A stretch of DNA of 64,000 bases from Pseudomonadota bacterium (GCA_023417315.1 JAEZFW010000087.1:41559-105558), one strand, 5' to 3'. Counted from the stretch's first letter, positions 16,767 to 26,149 are shown. The notes: generated by a model from the letters alone, not told the origin. Numbers and translations: made by a program.

Positions 16767-17110
16767 ATACCAGTCGGGGCACGCTGGTCGGTAAGACCCG
16801 CACGTGCCCGCACTGCAAGACGACGATCCTCGAAAGCGCAAGTGTGTGCCCGGCTTGCCAGCACCACTTGCGCTTCGATCCCAAAGCGATCGCCGAGCGA
16901 CGTGCGCAACCCGCGTTCTCCGCGCTGCGCGTCGAAGGCGCCTTTCGGCATCCCGCAACGGAACCGCCTTGGGAATATTCCGTCGTGGTGTCGATTCGGA
17001 ACGACCGCGGCGAGGAAATCGAGCGCCGGGTCGTCGGCGTCGGTGCATTGCAGGCCAATGAGGGCCGCACCGTGACCGTCTCCGTCGATGTCTTCAAGAC
17101 CGGTAAGTAG
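16763..17110 (+). CDS. zinc-ribbon protein coupled to bactofilin
   Basis: A 115-residue protein. Near the N-terminus two CxxC knuckles (CPHC and CPAC, residues 15-18 and 29-32) form a zinc ribbon. The rest is a beta-rich domain (PWEYSVVVSIRNDRGEEIER, EGRTVTVSVDVFKTGK) similar to a small immunoglobulin-like or FxLYD-type fold. The start codon overlaps the bactofilin stop (ATGA), so the two are co-translated and probably work together. I know of no assigned function. Confidence 0.78.
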   Translation: MNTSRGTLVGKTRTCPHCKTTILESASVCPACQHHLRFDPKAIAERRAQPAFSALRVEGAFRHPATEPPWEYSVVVSIRNDRGEEIERRVVGVGALQANEGRTVTVSVDVFKTGK

Positions 17111-17161
17111 AGTGCAATAACCGCTGCGTTGCAGCCGGGATTGGGCCGGCCTGAAGGGTGA

Positions 17162-17195
17162 GACTCTCGCCAAGCACGCTAAGCCCGCAAAGAAA
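17162..17195. repeat. single arm of the CTCTCGCCAAGC-type repeat
   Basis: ACTCTCGCCAAGCACGCTAA with following AAGCCCGCAAAG matches the arms at 15664 and 15742, but no complementary partner is visible nearby, so this is an orphan half. A hairpin ACGTCTT/AAGACGT (17205-17227) follows. Confidence 0.6.
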
Positions 17196-17322
17196 GATGG
17201 GATAACGTCTTCCAAGCGGCAAGACGTCGAGCGTCTTTCGTTCTGCGCCATCCGTCCAGCGCACCGCTCGACATCGAAATCAGAATCTATAATCGCGCAC
17301 CTCGTTTCACGTGAGTGCGGCC

Positions 17323-17835
17323 ATGAAGATCTCGATGTACGAAGCGTCCATTCCCCTGTTCGTGCACACGCTCAAGAGTCTGCGCGCGATTCTCGAGAAG
17401 GGTGCCGCGCACGCACAGGCGAAGAAATTCGATTCGAACGTGCTCGCGAACAGCCGCCTGTTCCCCGACATGCTCCCGCTCGTCAATCAGATTCAGATTG
17501 CGAGCGATGCTGCAAAGGGTGCAGCAGCACGCCTTGCAGGGATCGACGCGCCGAAGTTCGAGGACAACGAAAAGACATTCCCCGAGTTGCTCGCGCGAAT
17601 CGACAAGACGATCGATTTCCTGCGCAGCGTCAAACCCGAACAACTCGATGGTTCAGAAGCGCGCACAGTCACCGTGAAGGTCCGGAACGACACACATGAG
17701 TTCCCAGGGTTGCACTACCTGAGGCACTGGGCGCTTCCGAACTTCTTCTTCCACGTCACGACCGCTTACAACATTTTGCGGCACAACGGCGTCGAGATCG
17801 GGAAGGTCGATTACCTGAGCGGCGGCAGGCAGTAA
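17323..17835 (+). CDS. DUF1993 (DinB-like) protein
   Basis: A 170-residue protein of the DUF1993 family, a DinB-like four-helix bundle. Conserved features are KISMYEASIPLFVHTLKSL, LFPDMLPLVNQI and the C-terminal LPNFFFHVTTAYNILRHNGV. Enzymatic function is not established for this family. A GTG at 17311 would add four residues; the ATG at 17323 matches the usual family start. Confidence 0.9.
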   Translation: MKISMYEASIPLFVHTLKSLRAILEKGAAHAQAKKFDSNVLANSRLFPDMLPLVNQIQIASDAAKGAAARLAGIDAPKFEDNEKTFPELLARIDKTIDFLRSVKPEQLDGSEARTVTVKVRNDTHEFPGLHYLRHWALPNFFFHVTTAYNILRHNGVEIGKVDYLSGGRQ

Positions 17836-17900
17836 AGGTTGCGCCACGCGGGAACAAGGTGAACCCTCGCGCGGTACCATCTCGTCAGCGCAGAAGAAGA

Positions 17901-18079
17901 ATCTCTCGCGGCGAACGCGGCGGTCGCGGCGAAAGAGGGAAGAAATCTCTCGCGGAGACGCAGAGACGCGGAGATCAGAGAAAGACGAGAATCTCCTATC
18001 TTCTTACCTCTGCGTCTCCGCGTCTCTGCGAGATCATTTGTGCTTTCTCGTCGCCGCGTCGCGCGTCGCCGCGAGGTCA
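17901..18079. repeat. nested inverted tandem-unit repeats
   Basis: Two inverted pairs are nested. The outer arms (17901-17939 and 18044-18079) use GCGGCGA-like units. The inner arms (17947-17976 and 18006-18036) use GAGACGCAGAGACGCGGAGA units and pair almost perfectly. The element fills the 319-base gap between DUF1993 and the ABC permease gene, where no gene is supported. Confidence 0.85.
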
Positions 18080-18154
18080 TTATTTTCTCGGTCGGTGGCA
18101 CGACGCTGTAGGTCGGAATTTATTCCGACTCCTATCGTCGGGTTGAAACCCGAT

Positions 18155-19345
18155 CTATACGGCGCGAAGCGCTGTCGCGACTGGAAGTCGCGCGGCGCGC
18201 ACGGCCGGGAAGAGGCCGCCGATGATGCCAATCGCGCACGCCCAGACGATGCCCGTTACGACCAGCTGGGAATCTACGGCGAGCTGGAAGATCAAGTGCG
18301 TACCCACACCACCTCCTGCGGATGTGCTGACCGTATTGCCGTTGAAGAACACCCACGCGAGCGCCGAGCCGATCAGGGAACCGATCAGCGCGAGCACCAG
18401 GGCTTCCGCGAGCACGGAGATCACCATCGCAGTCGAACCGAAGCCGATCGCACGTAGCGTCGCGATCTCCTGCACGCGCGCGCTCACGGCCGAGTACATG
18501 GTATTGAGCGCGCTGAAGATCGCGCCCACCGCCATGATCCCGCCCACGATGTAGGCAACGATCTTGATGAACTTGCTGATCGTTTGCGACTGCTGCTGGT
18601 TGTACTCGCGCTCGCGTTGCACGTCGACCGCGAGAGAGGGGTTGGTCGTTAACGAATCCTTCAAGCGCTGGAATGCTTCGGGCGATTCCAGCATGACATG
18701 CACACTTTGAAAGTCGGTGCGCTGCTCGGTGGACAAGATCGTGTCGTAGTCGGCCATCAACAACGACTCGTTCGCATCCCCGCCTGAGGCAAAGACGCCG
18801 ACGACGGTCCACGTCGCGCCTCTAGTCAACACTCGGTCGCCGACATTCAACCCTTTGAACTGCGCGTGGGCGGACTTGCCGACGATCATCTCGTTGACTG
18901 CCGGATTGAACATCCGGCCTTCGATGATCTCGATCTCCGGTCGCACAGCGAGCACCTGGGGCCCGACGCCACGAAAGGCGGCGAACACTTCGGCGTTGTC
19001 TTCCTTGCGATAGAGGCTGACAAGGCGCAGACCTTCGGCGGACGCGATCGGATTGCCGGCATCGTCTCGCTTGATGCCCTCGCCTTCCATGATCAAGCGC
19101 ACGCTGTCGCGCGTAATCGCGCTCTGCATCTCGGCTGTAGAACCATTGCGCATGACGATCGCGCGATCGTCGCGACCCGAGCGCTCGATCGTCTGGATCA
19201 TGCCCGTCGACATCGCAAGCACCGAGACGAGCACGGCGACGACGCCGGCGATGCCGATCACGATGACGAGCGAGGTGCCAAGGCGTTGCGGAAGGCTGCG
19301 AAAGTTCATCGCAGTCACCGAGAGGATCTGTTTGATGGTTTTCAT
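18155..19345 (-). CDS. ABC transporter permease (MacB/FtsX-type), second copy
   Basis: A 396-residue permease with one N-terminal helix, a large MacB_PCD-like periplasmic domain (about 50-270), and three helices in the C-terminal FtsX domain (ISKFIKIVAYIVGGIMAVGA, then TLRAIGFGSTAMVISVLAEA). It is the third gene of an exporter operon: ATPase, permease, permease. Such systems move lipoproteins, peptides or other envelope substrates. No HlyD-type adaptor is encoded in the operon. The ATG at 19345 gives the typical short cytoplasmic start MKTIKQILSVTAMNFRSL. Confidence 0.9.
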   Translation of the reverse strand: MKTIKQILSVTAMNFRSLPQRLGTSLVIVIGIAGVVAVLVSVLAMSTGMIQTIERSGRDDRAIVMRNGSTAEMQSAITRDSVRLIMEGEGIKRDDAGNPIASAEGLRLVSLYRKEDNAEVFAAFRGVGPQVLAVRPEIEIIEGRMFNPAVNEMIVGKSAHAQFKGLNVGDRVLTRGATWTVVGVFASGGDANESLLMADYDTILSTEQRTDFQSVHVMLESPEAFQRLKDSLTTNPSLAVDVQREREYNQQQSQTISKFIKIVAYIVGGIMAVGAIFSALNTMYSAVSARVQEIATLRAIGFGSTAMVISVLAEALVLALIGSLIGSALAWVFFNGNTVSTSAGGGVGTHLIFQLAVDSQLVVTGIVWACAIGIIGGLFPAVRAARLPVATALRAV

Positions 19346-19361
19346 TTCGGACGTGCCCTCA

Positions 19362-20513
19362 TCAGCGCCCCGCGAGCGCATCGACGATATTCAACTGCTT
19401 CGCGCGCCAGGCAGGCGGGAAGCCGCTCACGAATGCCAATAGCGCGGCCATGCCGCCCCCCGCGACGAGCACGATCGTGGGCATTGGAATTGCGCCGAAG
19501 AACCCGCGCACGACTGGAGAGAAGAAGATCGCAGTCGCGAGCGCAAGCCCCGCCGCCGCCGCGAACACGCACAGGATCAACGCCTCGATGAGCACGAGCG
19601 CGAGCACCTTGCCATCCGAATAGCCCAGTGTCTTGAGAACCGCGAGCTCGGAGGTCCGCTCGCGAACGGACTGCATCATCGTGTTGGCGGTCAAGAACAA
19701 GAGCGTGAACAAGACGGCGCCCACGATCGCATTGAGAATGAAATTGATGTCGCCCACCTGCTTGAGCTGCATCTGCATCAAGGCCGATTCGGTTTGCGTG
19801 CGCGTCTCATTCGTCGAGTTCGCGAACAGTGCATCGATGGCGTTCGACACTGTCGTCGCATCGCGCGAATCCTCGATGCCGACGAGGAAGTAATGCACGA
19901 TGTTGCCGCCGAACGCGCTCGCCTCCTTGAAGTATTCCTGGTTGATATAGAACGATGGAAAGCCCGCGCCGTAGTCGCCGGCGTAGAACGTACCCACGAG
20001 GTCGAACTCCCAAGTATTGCTGCCGCTCTTCGTCGTCCAGATGGTCGTGCCAATGGGCAGACGGTCGCCCACCTTCCACCCATGCTTCGCTGCAAGCGAT
20101 TCGCTCACGAGCACGCCCGTGCGTGTGCGCTTCATCGCCTCGAGGTACTCAGGCTTGATCTTGAGCTCCTTGTAGATCTTGAAGAGCGCGTCCGCGTCCG
20201 TCGCAAATGCGGGAATCGGTGTGCGCTGGTCCTGAAAGTAGCCCCCGAAGTACGTCCAATGCGCAACGGTCTTCACGCCCGGCACGGTCGCGATCTTGCT
20301 GCCATGCGCGATCGGCAGACCGTCAGTCATGCTGATGCGCGCGGAGACATAGAGGCGATCGACCTCGAGGTCCGACAGGATCGCATTCGTACCCTGATTC
20401 ACACCCTGCAGCAGTCCGAACAACAAGAAGGCCACCACGATCGACAGCATGGTGAAGATCGTGCGCACCTTCTTGCGCCACAGCCCCGCCCAGATCAGGC
20501 CGAAGTATTTCAT
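19362..20513 (-). CDS. ABC transporter permease (MacB/FtsX-type), first copy
   Basis: A 383-residue permease paralogous to the next gene. It starts MKYFGLIWAGLWRKKVRTIF, with a first helix and a periplasmic MacB_PCD domain. The C-terminal FtsX core carries FILNAIVGAVLFTLLFLTAN and ERTSELAVLKTLGYSDGKVL. The start overlaps the ATPase stop (ATGA), and the downstream permease starts 16 bases after its stop. Two different half-permeases with one ATPase suggest a heterodimeric channel, as in LolCDE-like or antimicrobial-peptide exporters. Confidence 0.9.
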   Translation of the reverse strand: MKYFGLIWAGLWRKKVRTIFTMLSIVVAFLLFGLLQGVNQGTNAILSDLEVDRLYVSARISMTDGLPIAHGSKIATVPGVKTVAHWTYFGGYFQDQRTPIPAFATDADALFKIYKELKIKPEYLEAMKRTRTGVLVSESLAAKHGWKVGDRLPIGTTIWTTKSGSNTWEFDLVGTFYAGDYGAGFPSFYINQEYFKEASAFGGNIVHYFLVGIEDSRDATTVSNAIDALFANSTNETRTQTESALMQMQLKQVGDINFILNAIVGAVLFTLLFLTANTMMQSVRERTSELAVLKTLGYSDGKVLALVLIEALILCVFAAAAGLALATAIFFSPVVRGFFGAIPMPTIVLVAGGGMAALLAFVSGFPPAWRAKQLNIVDALAGR

Positions 20514-21205
20514 GCGGCTTGCCTCGCATTCGTCTTCGCGAGCCGACCCTTATCGAGGTGCAGCTCGCGCGATGCATACTCCGCGGCTTTCGGATCGTGC
20601 GTGACCATGACGATCGTCTTGCCTTGCGAGCGGTTGAGCGCTTGCAGGAGATTCATGATCTCCTCGGCACTTTCGCGATCGAGATCGCCCGTGGGCTCGT
20701 CGCAGACGAGCAGCGTCGGGTCCGCAACGACCGCGCGCGCGATCGCGACACGCTGCTGCTGACCGCCGGAAAGCTCACCGGGCTTGTGCTTGGCGCGGTC
20801 GGAAAGGCCCACGAGATCGAGCGCGATGCGCACACGCTGTTTGCGCTGTGCGCGCGAGAGATTCGTGAGCAGTAGAGGGACTTCGACGTTCGCTTCGGCC
20901 GTCAACACCGGCAGGAGGTTATAAAATTGAAACACGAAGCCGATGTGGCGAGCACGCCAATTGGCGAGCGCCCCACGCGAGAGCTGATCGAGGCGATTTC
21001 CCGCAACGCTCACCTCGCCGCTCGTGGACTTGTCGAGGCCTGCGATGAGATTCAGCATCGTCGTCTTGCCGGAGCCCGACGGCCCCATCAACGCGGCGAA
21101 CTCGCCATCGGCAATTTCCAGGTCGATCCCGTGCAAGACCTCGACTTTCTGTTTGCCGCGCAGGTAAGTCTTCGTGACATTCCGCAATTCGACGAGCGCG
21201 CTCAT
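20510..21205 (-). CDS. ABC transporter ATP-binding protein (MacB/LolD-type)
   Basis: A 231-residue ATPase with Walker A GPSGSGKTT, ABC signature LSGGQQQRVAIARA, Walker B LLVCDEPTGDLD and the H-loop VMVTHD. The subfamily marker PTGDLD and length place it with LolD/MacB-type exporters. It leads an operon with two FtsX-type permeases. A WYL-type regulator gene lies upstream on the same strand, 190 bases away, and may control it. The ATG at 21205 is the typical MSALVELRNVTKTY start. Confidence 0.95.
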   Translation of the reverse strand: MSALVELRNVTKTYLRGKQKVEVLHGIDLEIADGEFAALMGPSGSGKTTMLNLIAGLDKSTSGEVSVAGNRLDQLSRGALANWRARHIGFVFQFYNLLPVLTAEANVEVPLLLTNLSRAQRKQRVRIALDLVGLSDRAKHKPGELSGGQQQRVAIARAVVADPTLLVCDEPTGDLDRESAEEIMNLLQALNRSQGKTIVMVTHDPKAAEYASRELHLDKGRLAKTNARQAA

Positions 21206-21395
21206 GAGATGTCCTCGTTCTGATTGTAGACCGCGCGAGAGTGTACGAGCACGAAGGCGCGAGTGGTAAGGCGCCATCGGCGAACCGCGGTTAGTCACCG
21301 GAGAACGGCGCTATGCAGGCACAGGTGCCGGCTGGCGGACCGGCGCATCGCGACTCGGCAGATTCGAGACGATCTGCGCGACTTGCACCAAAGAA

Positions 21396-22361
21396 CTAGG
21401 CCGTGGCTTCCACCACCTTGGCTGCTTGCTTGTGCAGCTTCTTCCTGAGTGATGGCGGATTCACGATCTTCGCTTCCTCACCCAGATAGAACAACACCCG
21501 CAAGGCAAGGTCTTCGCGATCGAAATCGAGCGTCACGGATTTGCGACCTCGAAAGCGCTCGCCGAGCGGCTCGAGCCGCGGCCTGAACCACTGACCGAAG
21601 ATATCCAAGAGGCGTTTGCGGCCCCGCGCCGTGATCTCGAGCTCGACCGCAAATTGATTCGGTGGATTCTTCTCGAAGTTCTCGCACCAGGTGCGCCAGT
21701 ACTTTTGCAGATCGAAATCCTTGTCGCGCTCGAACGTTTGTCCCGTGAGCGTAAGACCCAAGAGCCGCGATATACGAAAGACACGCATCTCGCGCTTGAC
21801 GCGACCGATCAAGTACCAAGTATCCACCTTGACCACGAGCGCATAGGGCTCGACACGATAATCCTTGTGCTCTCCAGTGCTGCGCCGATAGGCGATATCG
21901 ACGCACTCGTTCTTCCAGATACACGTGCGCAGCTGATCAAGATAGGGCGAAGTGCCGAGCGAGCGGAACCACGGCTTCGTGTCGAATAGCAGACGGCCTC
22001 TTGCATGCTGTGCGCGCAATTGATGCATCGAGGGCACCGCCGCAGCAAGCTTGTCGAGCGCGGTTCGCGCCGGGGTATCGAGCTCGCGGACGCCCACGGC
22101 TGCTGGGCTTGCGATCAGCGCCAGCGCCTCCGCCTCACCCGACGACAATCCGGTGAGATCGGACGAGTACCCCTCGAGCAGGCGGATGCCGCCGCCGCGA
22201 CCCGACTCGGTGTAAACGGGCACGCCCATACCCGACAGGGCGTCGATGTCGCGAAAGATCGTGCGCACGGATACACCGACGCGATTGGCCAGCTCGCCGG
22301 CGGTGAGCGCGTGACCGCGCTGAAGCGTCATCAAGATCGAGAGGAGTCGTTCGGCTCGCAT
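21396..22361 (-). CDS. YafY-like HTH/WYL-domain transcription regulator
   Basis: A 321-residue regulator. The N-terminal winged HTH is MRAERLLSILMTLQRGHALT with the recognition part VGVSVRTIFRDIDALSGMGV. The WYL domain carries YRVEPYALVVKVDTWYLIGR, and a C-terminal WCX extension ends in EEAKIVNPPSLRKKL. WYL proteins sense small ligands or nucleic acid. The longer upstream reading in the same frame has no family support, so the ATG at 22361 is used. Confidence 0.92.
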   Translation of the reverse strand: MRAERLLSILMTLQRGHALTAGELANRVGVSVRTIFRDIDALSGMGVPVYTESGRGGGIRLLEGYSSDLTGLSSGEAEALALIASPAAVGVRELDTPARTALDKLAAAVPSMHQLRAQHARGRLLFDTKPWFRSLGTSPYLDQLRTCIWKNECVDIAYRRSTGEHKDYRVEPYALVVKVDTWYLIGRVKREMRVFRISRLLGLTLTGQTFERDKDFDLQKYWRTWCENFEKNPPNQFAVELEITARGRKRLLDIFGQWFRPRLEPLGERFRGRKSVTLDFDREDLALRVLFYLGEEAKIVNPPSLRKKLHKQAAKVVEATA

Positions 22362-22511
22362 GTTTGAATTCCGCTGCGAATCATGACAATGACTGGCAGT
22401 GATCCAATCATACGCGTCTTTGTGCCTGCGAAGGTATCGCCCGAGACGGCAAATGTTGTTGCGCATCTTCTGGCCCGCTACGCTTGATTCAGTGCACGAA
22501 CCAGGAGGCAC

Positions 22512-23018
22512 ATGTTCGACCTCAAGCAACACATTCGCGAGATCCCCGACTTTCCGAAAGCCGGTATTCTGTTTCGCGACATCTCCCCGCTTCTGCGCGA
22601 TCACTTCGATGCGACGATCGCGGTGCTTGCGGGCTTGCTCGACGAGCGTGAATGGGCAAGCGTCGCTGCGATCGCCGGCATCGAGGCGCGCGGCTTCGTG
22701 CTCGCAAGCGCGCTGGCACAGCGTCAAGGCAAAGGATTCGTGCCGATTCGCAAGGAAGGCAAGTTGCCTCCGCCGGTGGTGCGCCTGGCCTACGACCTGG
22801 AGTACGGCAACGCAGCGCTCGAGATGGGCATGGGAGGCGGCGAATTGGTCATCGTCGATGATGTCCTGGCAACCGGCGGAACGATGAGCGCAGCGGCGAA
22901 TCTCGCAACCCAAGCGGGGTATCGCGTCTCGGCGCTCGTGAGCCTCATCGACCTCGACCTCGTGCAAGGCTTCAGATGGAATGACCTGACCGTGCGAACC
23001 GCCGTGCGGTACGACTGA
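22512..23018 (+). CDS. apt: adenine phosphoribosyltransferase
   Basis: A 168-residue type I phosphoribosyltransferase converting adenine and PRPP to AMP in purine salvage. Diagnostic features are the start MFDLKQHIREIPDFPKAGIL, FRDISPLL, AGIEARGFVLASALA, the flexible-loop region IRKEGKLPPP, and the PRPP-binding VIVDDVLATGGT. Length matches Apt (about 170). ATG follows AGGAGGCAC, a strong ribosome site. Confidence 0.95.
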   Translation: MFDLKQHIREIPDFPKAGILFRDISPLLRDHFDATIAVLAGLLDEREWASVAAIAGIEARGFVLASALAQRQGKGFVPIRKEGKLPPPVVRLAYDLEYGNAALEMGMGGGELVIVDDVLATGGTMSAAANLATQAGYRVSALVSLIDLDLVQGFRWNDLTVRTAVRYD

Positions 23019-23059
23019 AGCGCTCGGAACTCCGCGCGGCGCTCTGCCGTTCCAGCGCC

Positions 23060-23668
23060 ATGCCAAGAACGAAGACGCTCCACGGCGCAGCTCCAGACGA
23101 GAGCGAAACAGTTCTGTTGATCATCGATCTGATCTCCGACTTCAGCTTCGTTGACGGTGCCGAGCTGGCAAGAGCGGCACGGCGCATCGTGCGAAATGTC
23201 GCGAGACTCTCTCGTCGGGCACGCGAGTCGCGCGTGCCGGTTGTCTACGTGAACGACAGCGGCGGTCGCTGGCGTTCCGATCGTTCGGAGCTCTTGGAGC
23301 GCTGCTGCCGTCCGGAGTCTCGGGGCCGCACCATCGTGCAACAGCTCGCACCGGAAGAACGGGACTACTTCATCTTTAAGCCCAAGCACTCGGGATTCTT
23401 CGCCACCCCTCTCGATGCACTGCTCGAGCACCTCGGTGCGCGAACCTTGATTCTGACGGGCGTGACCGTCGAGCAATGCGTGCTGTTCACGGCGATGGAT
23501 GCCTATGTCCGCGATTACGAGCTCGTTGTGCCGCGCGATTGCGTCGCCGGCCTCAAGCTGCGTGCTCAGGCCCTGCGCCTGATGGACCAGGGACTCAAGG
23601 CCAAGGTGATCGATTCACCGCGGGTGCGAGTCGCGAGGCAGCGCCGCCGCTCGCGCAAGCACGAGTAA
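23060..23668 (+). CDS. isochorismatase-family cysteine hydrolase
   Basis: A 202-residue hydrolase of the isochorismatase superfamily (nicotinamidase-like). The catalytic Asp lies in VLLIIDLISDF, the Lys in DYFIFKPKHSGFF and the nucleophilic Cys in TGVTVEQCVLFTAMDAY. Family substrates include isochorismate, nicotinamide, ureido acids and N-carbamoyl compounds; the substrate here is unknown. The C-terminal RQRRRSRKHE is unusually basic. It follows apt by 41 bases. Confidence 0.9.
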   Translation: MPRTKTLHGAAPDESETVLLIIDLISDFSFVDGAELARAARRIVRNVARLSRRARESRVPVVYVNDSGGRWRSDRSELLERCCRPESRGRTIVQQLAPEERDYFIFKPKHSGFFATPLDALLEHLGARTLILTGVTVEQCVLFTAMDAYVRDYELVVPRDCVAGLKLRAQALRLMDQGLKAKVIDSPRVRVARQRRRSRKHE

Positions 23669-23918
23669 ATCTGCTGTCAGCAACTGCCGACACCGGCCAC
23701 ACGGGCAGGAACCGCAGTGCGCAAGCAGACGTTTTATAGTCGAAGTCTTCGACGCGACGGTGAGACCGGAGATGTGAAGCAATCCTTCTACTTTCCGAGA
23801 GATCCGCAGCCGAGGCTTCCACCGAAGCCCTGCACTTCTCGAAGGCGGGGCTTCGTCTTTTCGAGCCGAGCTTTGAGACGATCCCGTGAGAACGCGTTTG
23901 GACGCAAGGGAGGTCGAT

Positions 23919-24200
23919 ATGGAACGTAGTTCCGTGGACGAAATCCGCCAAGCTCTCGATGCCGCGCGCGATGTGGCCCGCAGCGGCGCGTTCGATGACT
24001 GCGATGTCGGTGACATCGAAGAATTGATTGCCCCCGTGGAAACCGAGCTGCGCGCGACTCGTCCAAATATTCAAACGCTCTCAACGTATCTTAACTCGCT
24101 GGCCAAGAGCCTTCGCTCCGATCCTGGCAGCCGCGGCGTGTGCATGCAGATCGATCGAGCGATGCGAAACGCCGGCGTGCCCACGCACTGGGAGCACTGA
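23919..24200 (+). CDS. hypothetical small helical protein
   Basis: A 93-residue acidic, helical, soluble protein starting at ATG 23919 behind a good ribosome site (AAGGGAGGTCGAT). It has two cysteines (DDCDVGD and GVCMQID) and ends in GVPTHWEH. No family is recognised and no membrane or signal segment is visible. Start quality and isolated position support a true gene; the GTG at 23886 is less likely. Confidence 0.6.
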   Translation: MERSSVDEIRQALDAARDVARSGAFDDCDVGDIEELIAPVETELRATRPNIQTLSTYLNSLAKSLRSDPGSRGVCMQIDRAMRNAGVPTHWEH

Positions 24201-24365
24201 GCTTTCAGTCGCGGGCTGCTTGATTCCGAAGCTCGGTCTGTCGCCAAATAGCGTATAAGCGACAGCGGCAAGGCGGGATTGGTTATAGTCACGCGCAGAA
24301 GAGGCGCGGGCCGCTCGCGCCCGTGCGCCGCCGAATCATGGAAGTTTGCTCGAGAAGTTTGCCTG

Positions 24366-25022
24366 ATGAGAAAAACGCTGCTCCTGCTGACGCTGCTCAT
24401 TCCGTCGTTCGCCCTCGAGGCGGCCACCGTTTACATCTCCGACGCACTCACCGTTCCTTTGCGGCGCGGCCCCTCGAATCAGCACAAGATCATCCATGCC
24501 GCCCTGCCGAGCGGGATGGCGCTCGAGGTCCTCGGCGAGGACAAGAGCGCGGGCTTCACGCATGTGCGCACGCCCAACGGCACGGACGGTTGGGTTCCGA
24601 CCCAATACCTGGTGGATCAACCCATCGCGAAAGATCGCTTGGCGGCAGCCACCAAACGCATTCAGACACTCGAGTCCGAGGTCAAGACGCTGCGAGAAAA
24701 CCTGCAGGAAGCACGCGGCACGCGCACGGAGGCTGAACGCAACAACACTCAGCTCAACAAGCAAACCCAACAGCTGCAGGCGGAGCTCGCGGAGATTAGA
24801 CGGGTATCCGCCACCTCGATCGCGCACTACGAAGAGAACAAGCAGCTCAAAGCACAGGTTCAGGAGATACAAACGCAGAACCTGCAGCTCACCGAGCGCG
24901 TACGCCAACTCGAGCGCAACGTAACGTTGCGCTGGTTTCTTGCGGGCGGCGGACTCGTGCTGCTCGGGTTGGTTCTCGGTGCAGTGATCAAATCGCGCCC
25001 GAAGCGGAGCACTTGGGCGTAG
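24366..25022 (+). CDS. TIGR04211-type SH3 domain protein (YgiM-like)
   Basis: A 218-residue envelope protein: signal peptide (1-20), bacterial SH3 domain (about 22-86, with VYISDALTVPLRRGPS and GWVPTQYL), a long coiled coil (95-185) and a C-terminal membrane helix (191-210, LRWFLAGGGLVLLGLVLGAV) with a short basic tail. This is the layout of TIGR04211/YgiM proteins, which are membrane anchored with the SH3 domain in the periplasm. Its last 35 bases overlap the convergent pqqE gene. Confidence 0.92.
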   Translation: MRKTLLLLTLLIPSFALEAATVYISDALTVPLRRGPSNQHKIIHAALPSGMALEVLGEDKSAGFTHVRTPNGTDGWVPTQYLVDQPIAKDRLAAATKRIQTLESEVKTLRENLQEARGTRTEAERNNTQLNKQTQQLQAELAEIRRVSATSIAHYEENKQLKAQVQEIQTQNLQLTERVRQLERNVTLRWFLAGGGLVLLGLVLGAVIKSRPKRSTWA

Positions 25023-26136
25023 CGCTCATCGCGAGCGACTCCTCGCGTTGGCGGAACACCAGCGGTTTTTCGACGGCTCGCGTCCGCTGCGCGATCTCGA
25101 CCGCCTCCGTGACCACGCGATGGTGCGGGCTCTTCGAGCACACGGGATCGGCAGCCGCCGGGTCCTGTGCCAGTAGATACGCTTGGCAGCGGCATCCCCC
25201 TAAGTCTCGCTCGCGCTCTTCGCAGCTCGCGCATGGCTCTTTCATCCAACCCGTCCCGCGAAAGCGATTGAACCCCTCGGACTCGTACCAGATGTCTCGA
25301 ACACTGGTCGTGCGCACGTTCGGAAACTCAAGTCCGGGCAGCATCCGCGCCGTGTGACACGGCAACGCGGTGCCGTCCGGCGTAACCGTCATGAAGGTCG
25401 AACCCCAGCCATTCATGCAGCGCTTCGGCCTTTCCTCATAGTAATCGGGCACGACGAACAAAATCCGCATGCGGCCCCTGAGGCGATCGCGCCAACGATT
25501 GGTCGCCTGTTCCGCGGCCTGCAACTGCGCACGTGACGGTAACAACTGTTCGCGATTCACGTGTGCCCAAGAGTAGTACTGCGCATTCGCAAGCTCGAGG
25601 TACTCCGCACCGATCTCGACCGCCATCTCGATGATCCGGTCGATATGCTCGATATTGAGCCGATGAATGACGCAGTTGAGCACCATTGGGTACTCGAGCG
25701 CCTTGATCCAGCGCGCGACGCGCTGCTTGAGCTCAAAGGTACGCGTGTGCGTAAGAAAATCGTTCAACTCTCGCGACGAATCCTGAAAGGAGAGTTGAAT
25801 ATGATCCAGACCCGCAGCGCGCAAACGCTGCAAGCGCCCCTCGTTCAGGCCGACGCCAGATGTGATGAGGTTCGAATAGAACCCGAGGCGGTGCGCTTCA
25901 GCGGTGATCTCTTCCAAGTCATCCCGCAACAGCGGCTCACCGCCCGACAGGCCAAGCTGCACCGATCCAAGTGCGCGTGCCTCACTCAACACTCGCAGCC
26001 AATCTGCCGTCGCAAGCTCCTGATCGTGACGCGCGAAATCGACCGGGTTGTAGCAGAACACGCACTGCAGCGGGCAGCGGTAGGTGAGCTCGAAGAGGAG
26101 CCACAGCGGGGGGCCGGGGGTTGGGATTGAGTTCAT
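24988..26136 (-). CDS. pqqE: PQQ synthase radical-SAM enzyme PqqE
   Basis: A 382-residue radical-SAM protein forming the Glu-Tyr carbon-carbon crosslink in PqqA. The SAM cluster motif is CPLQCVFC (near 20-27). The C-terminal SPASM region has cysteines in KRCMNGWG, LPCHTARM, EPCASCEERERDLGGCRCQA and DPVC for auxiliary clusters. It acts with the chaperone PqqD. It is the last pqq gene, after a 107-base gap with an inverted repeat. Its 3' end overlaps the convergent SH3 gene by 35 bases. Confidence 0.96.
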   Translation of the reverse strand: MNSIPTPGPPLWLLFELTYRCPLQCVFCYNPVDFARHDQELATADWLRVLSEARALGSVQLGLSGGEPLLRDDLEEITAEAHRLGFYSNLITSGVGLNEGRLQRLRAAGLDHIQLSFQDSSRELNDFLTHTRTFELKQRVARWIKALEYPMVLNCVIHRLNIEHIDRIIEMAVEIGAEYLELANAQYYSWAHVNREQLLPSRAQLQAAEQATNRWRDRLRGRMRILFVVPDYYEERPKRCMNGWGSTFMTVTPDGTALPCHTARMLPGLEFPNVRTTSVRDIWYESEGFNRFRGTGWMKEPCASCEERERDLGGCRCQAYLLAQDPAAADPVCSKSPHHRVVTEAVEIAQRTRAVEKPLVFRQREESLAMSATPKCSASGAI

Positions 26137-26149
26137 GTCTGTTCAAACA

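Noticed and set aside
22362..23066. Leftward extension of the WYL regulator frame to 23066
   Set aside because: It runs antisense to apt, which is unambiguous; the regulator begins at 22361 with the winged HTH.
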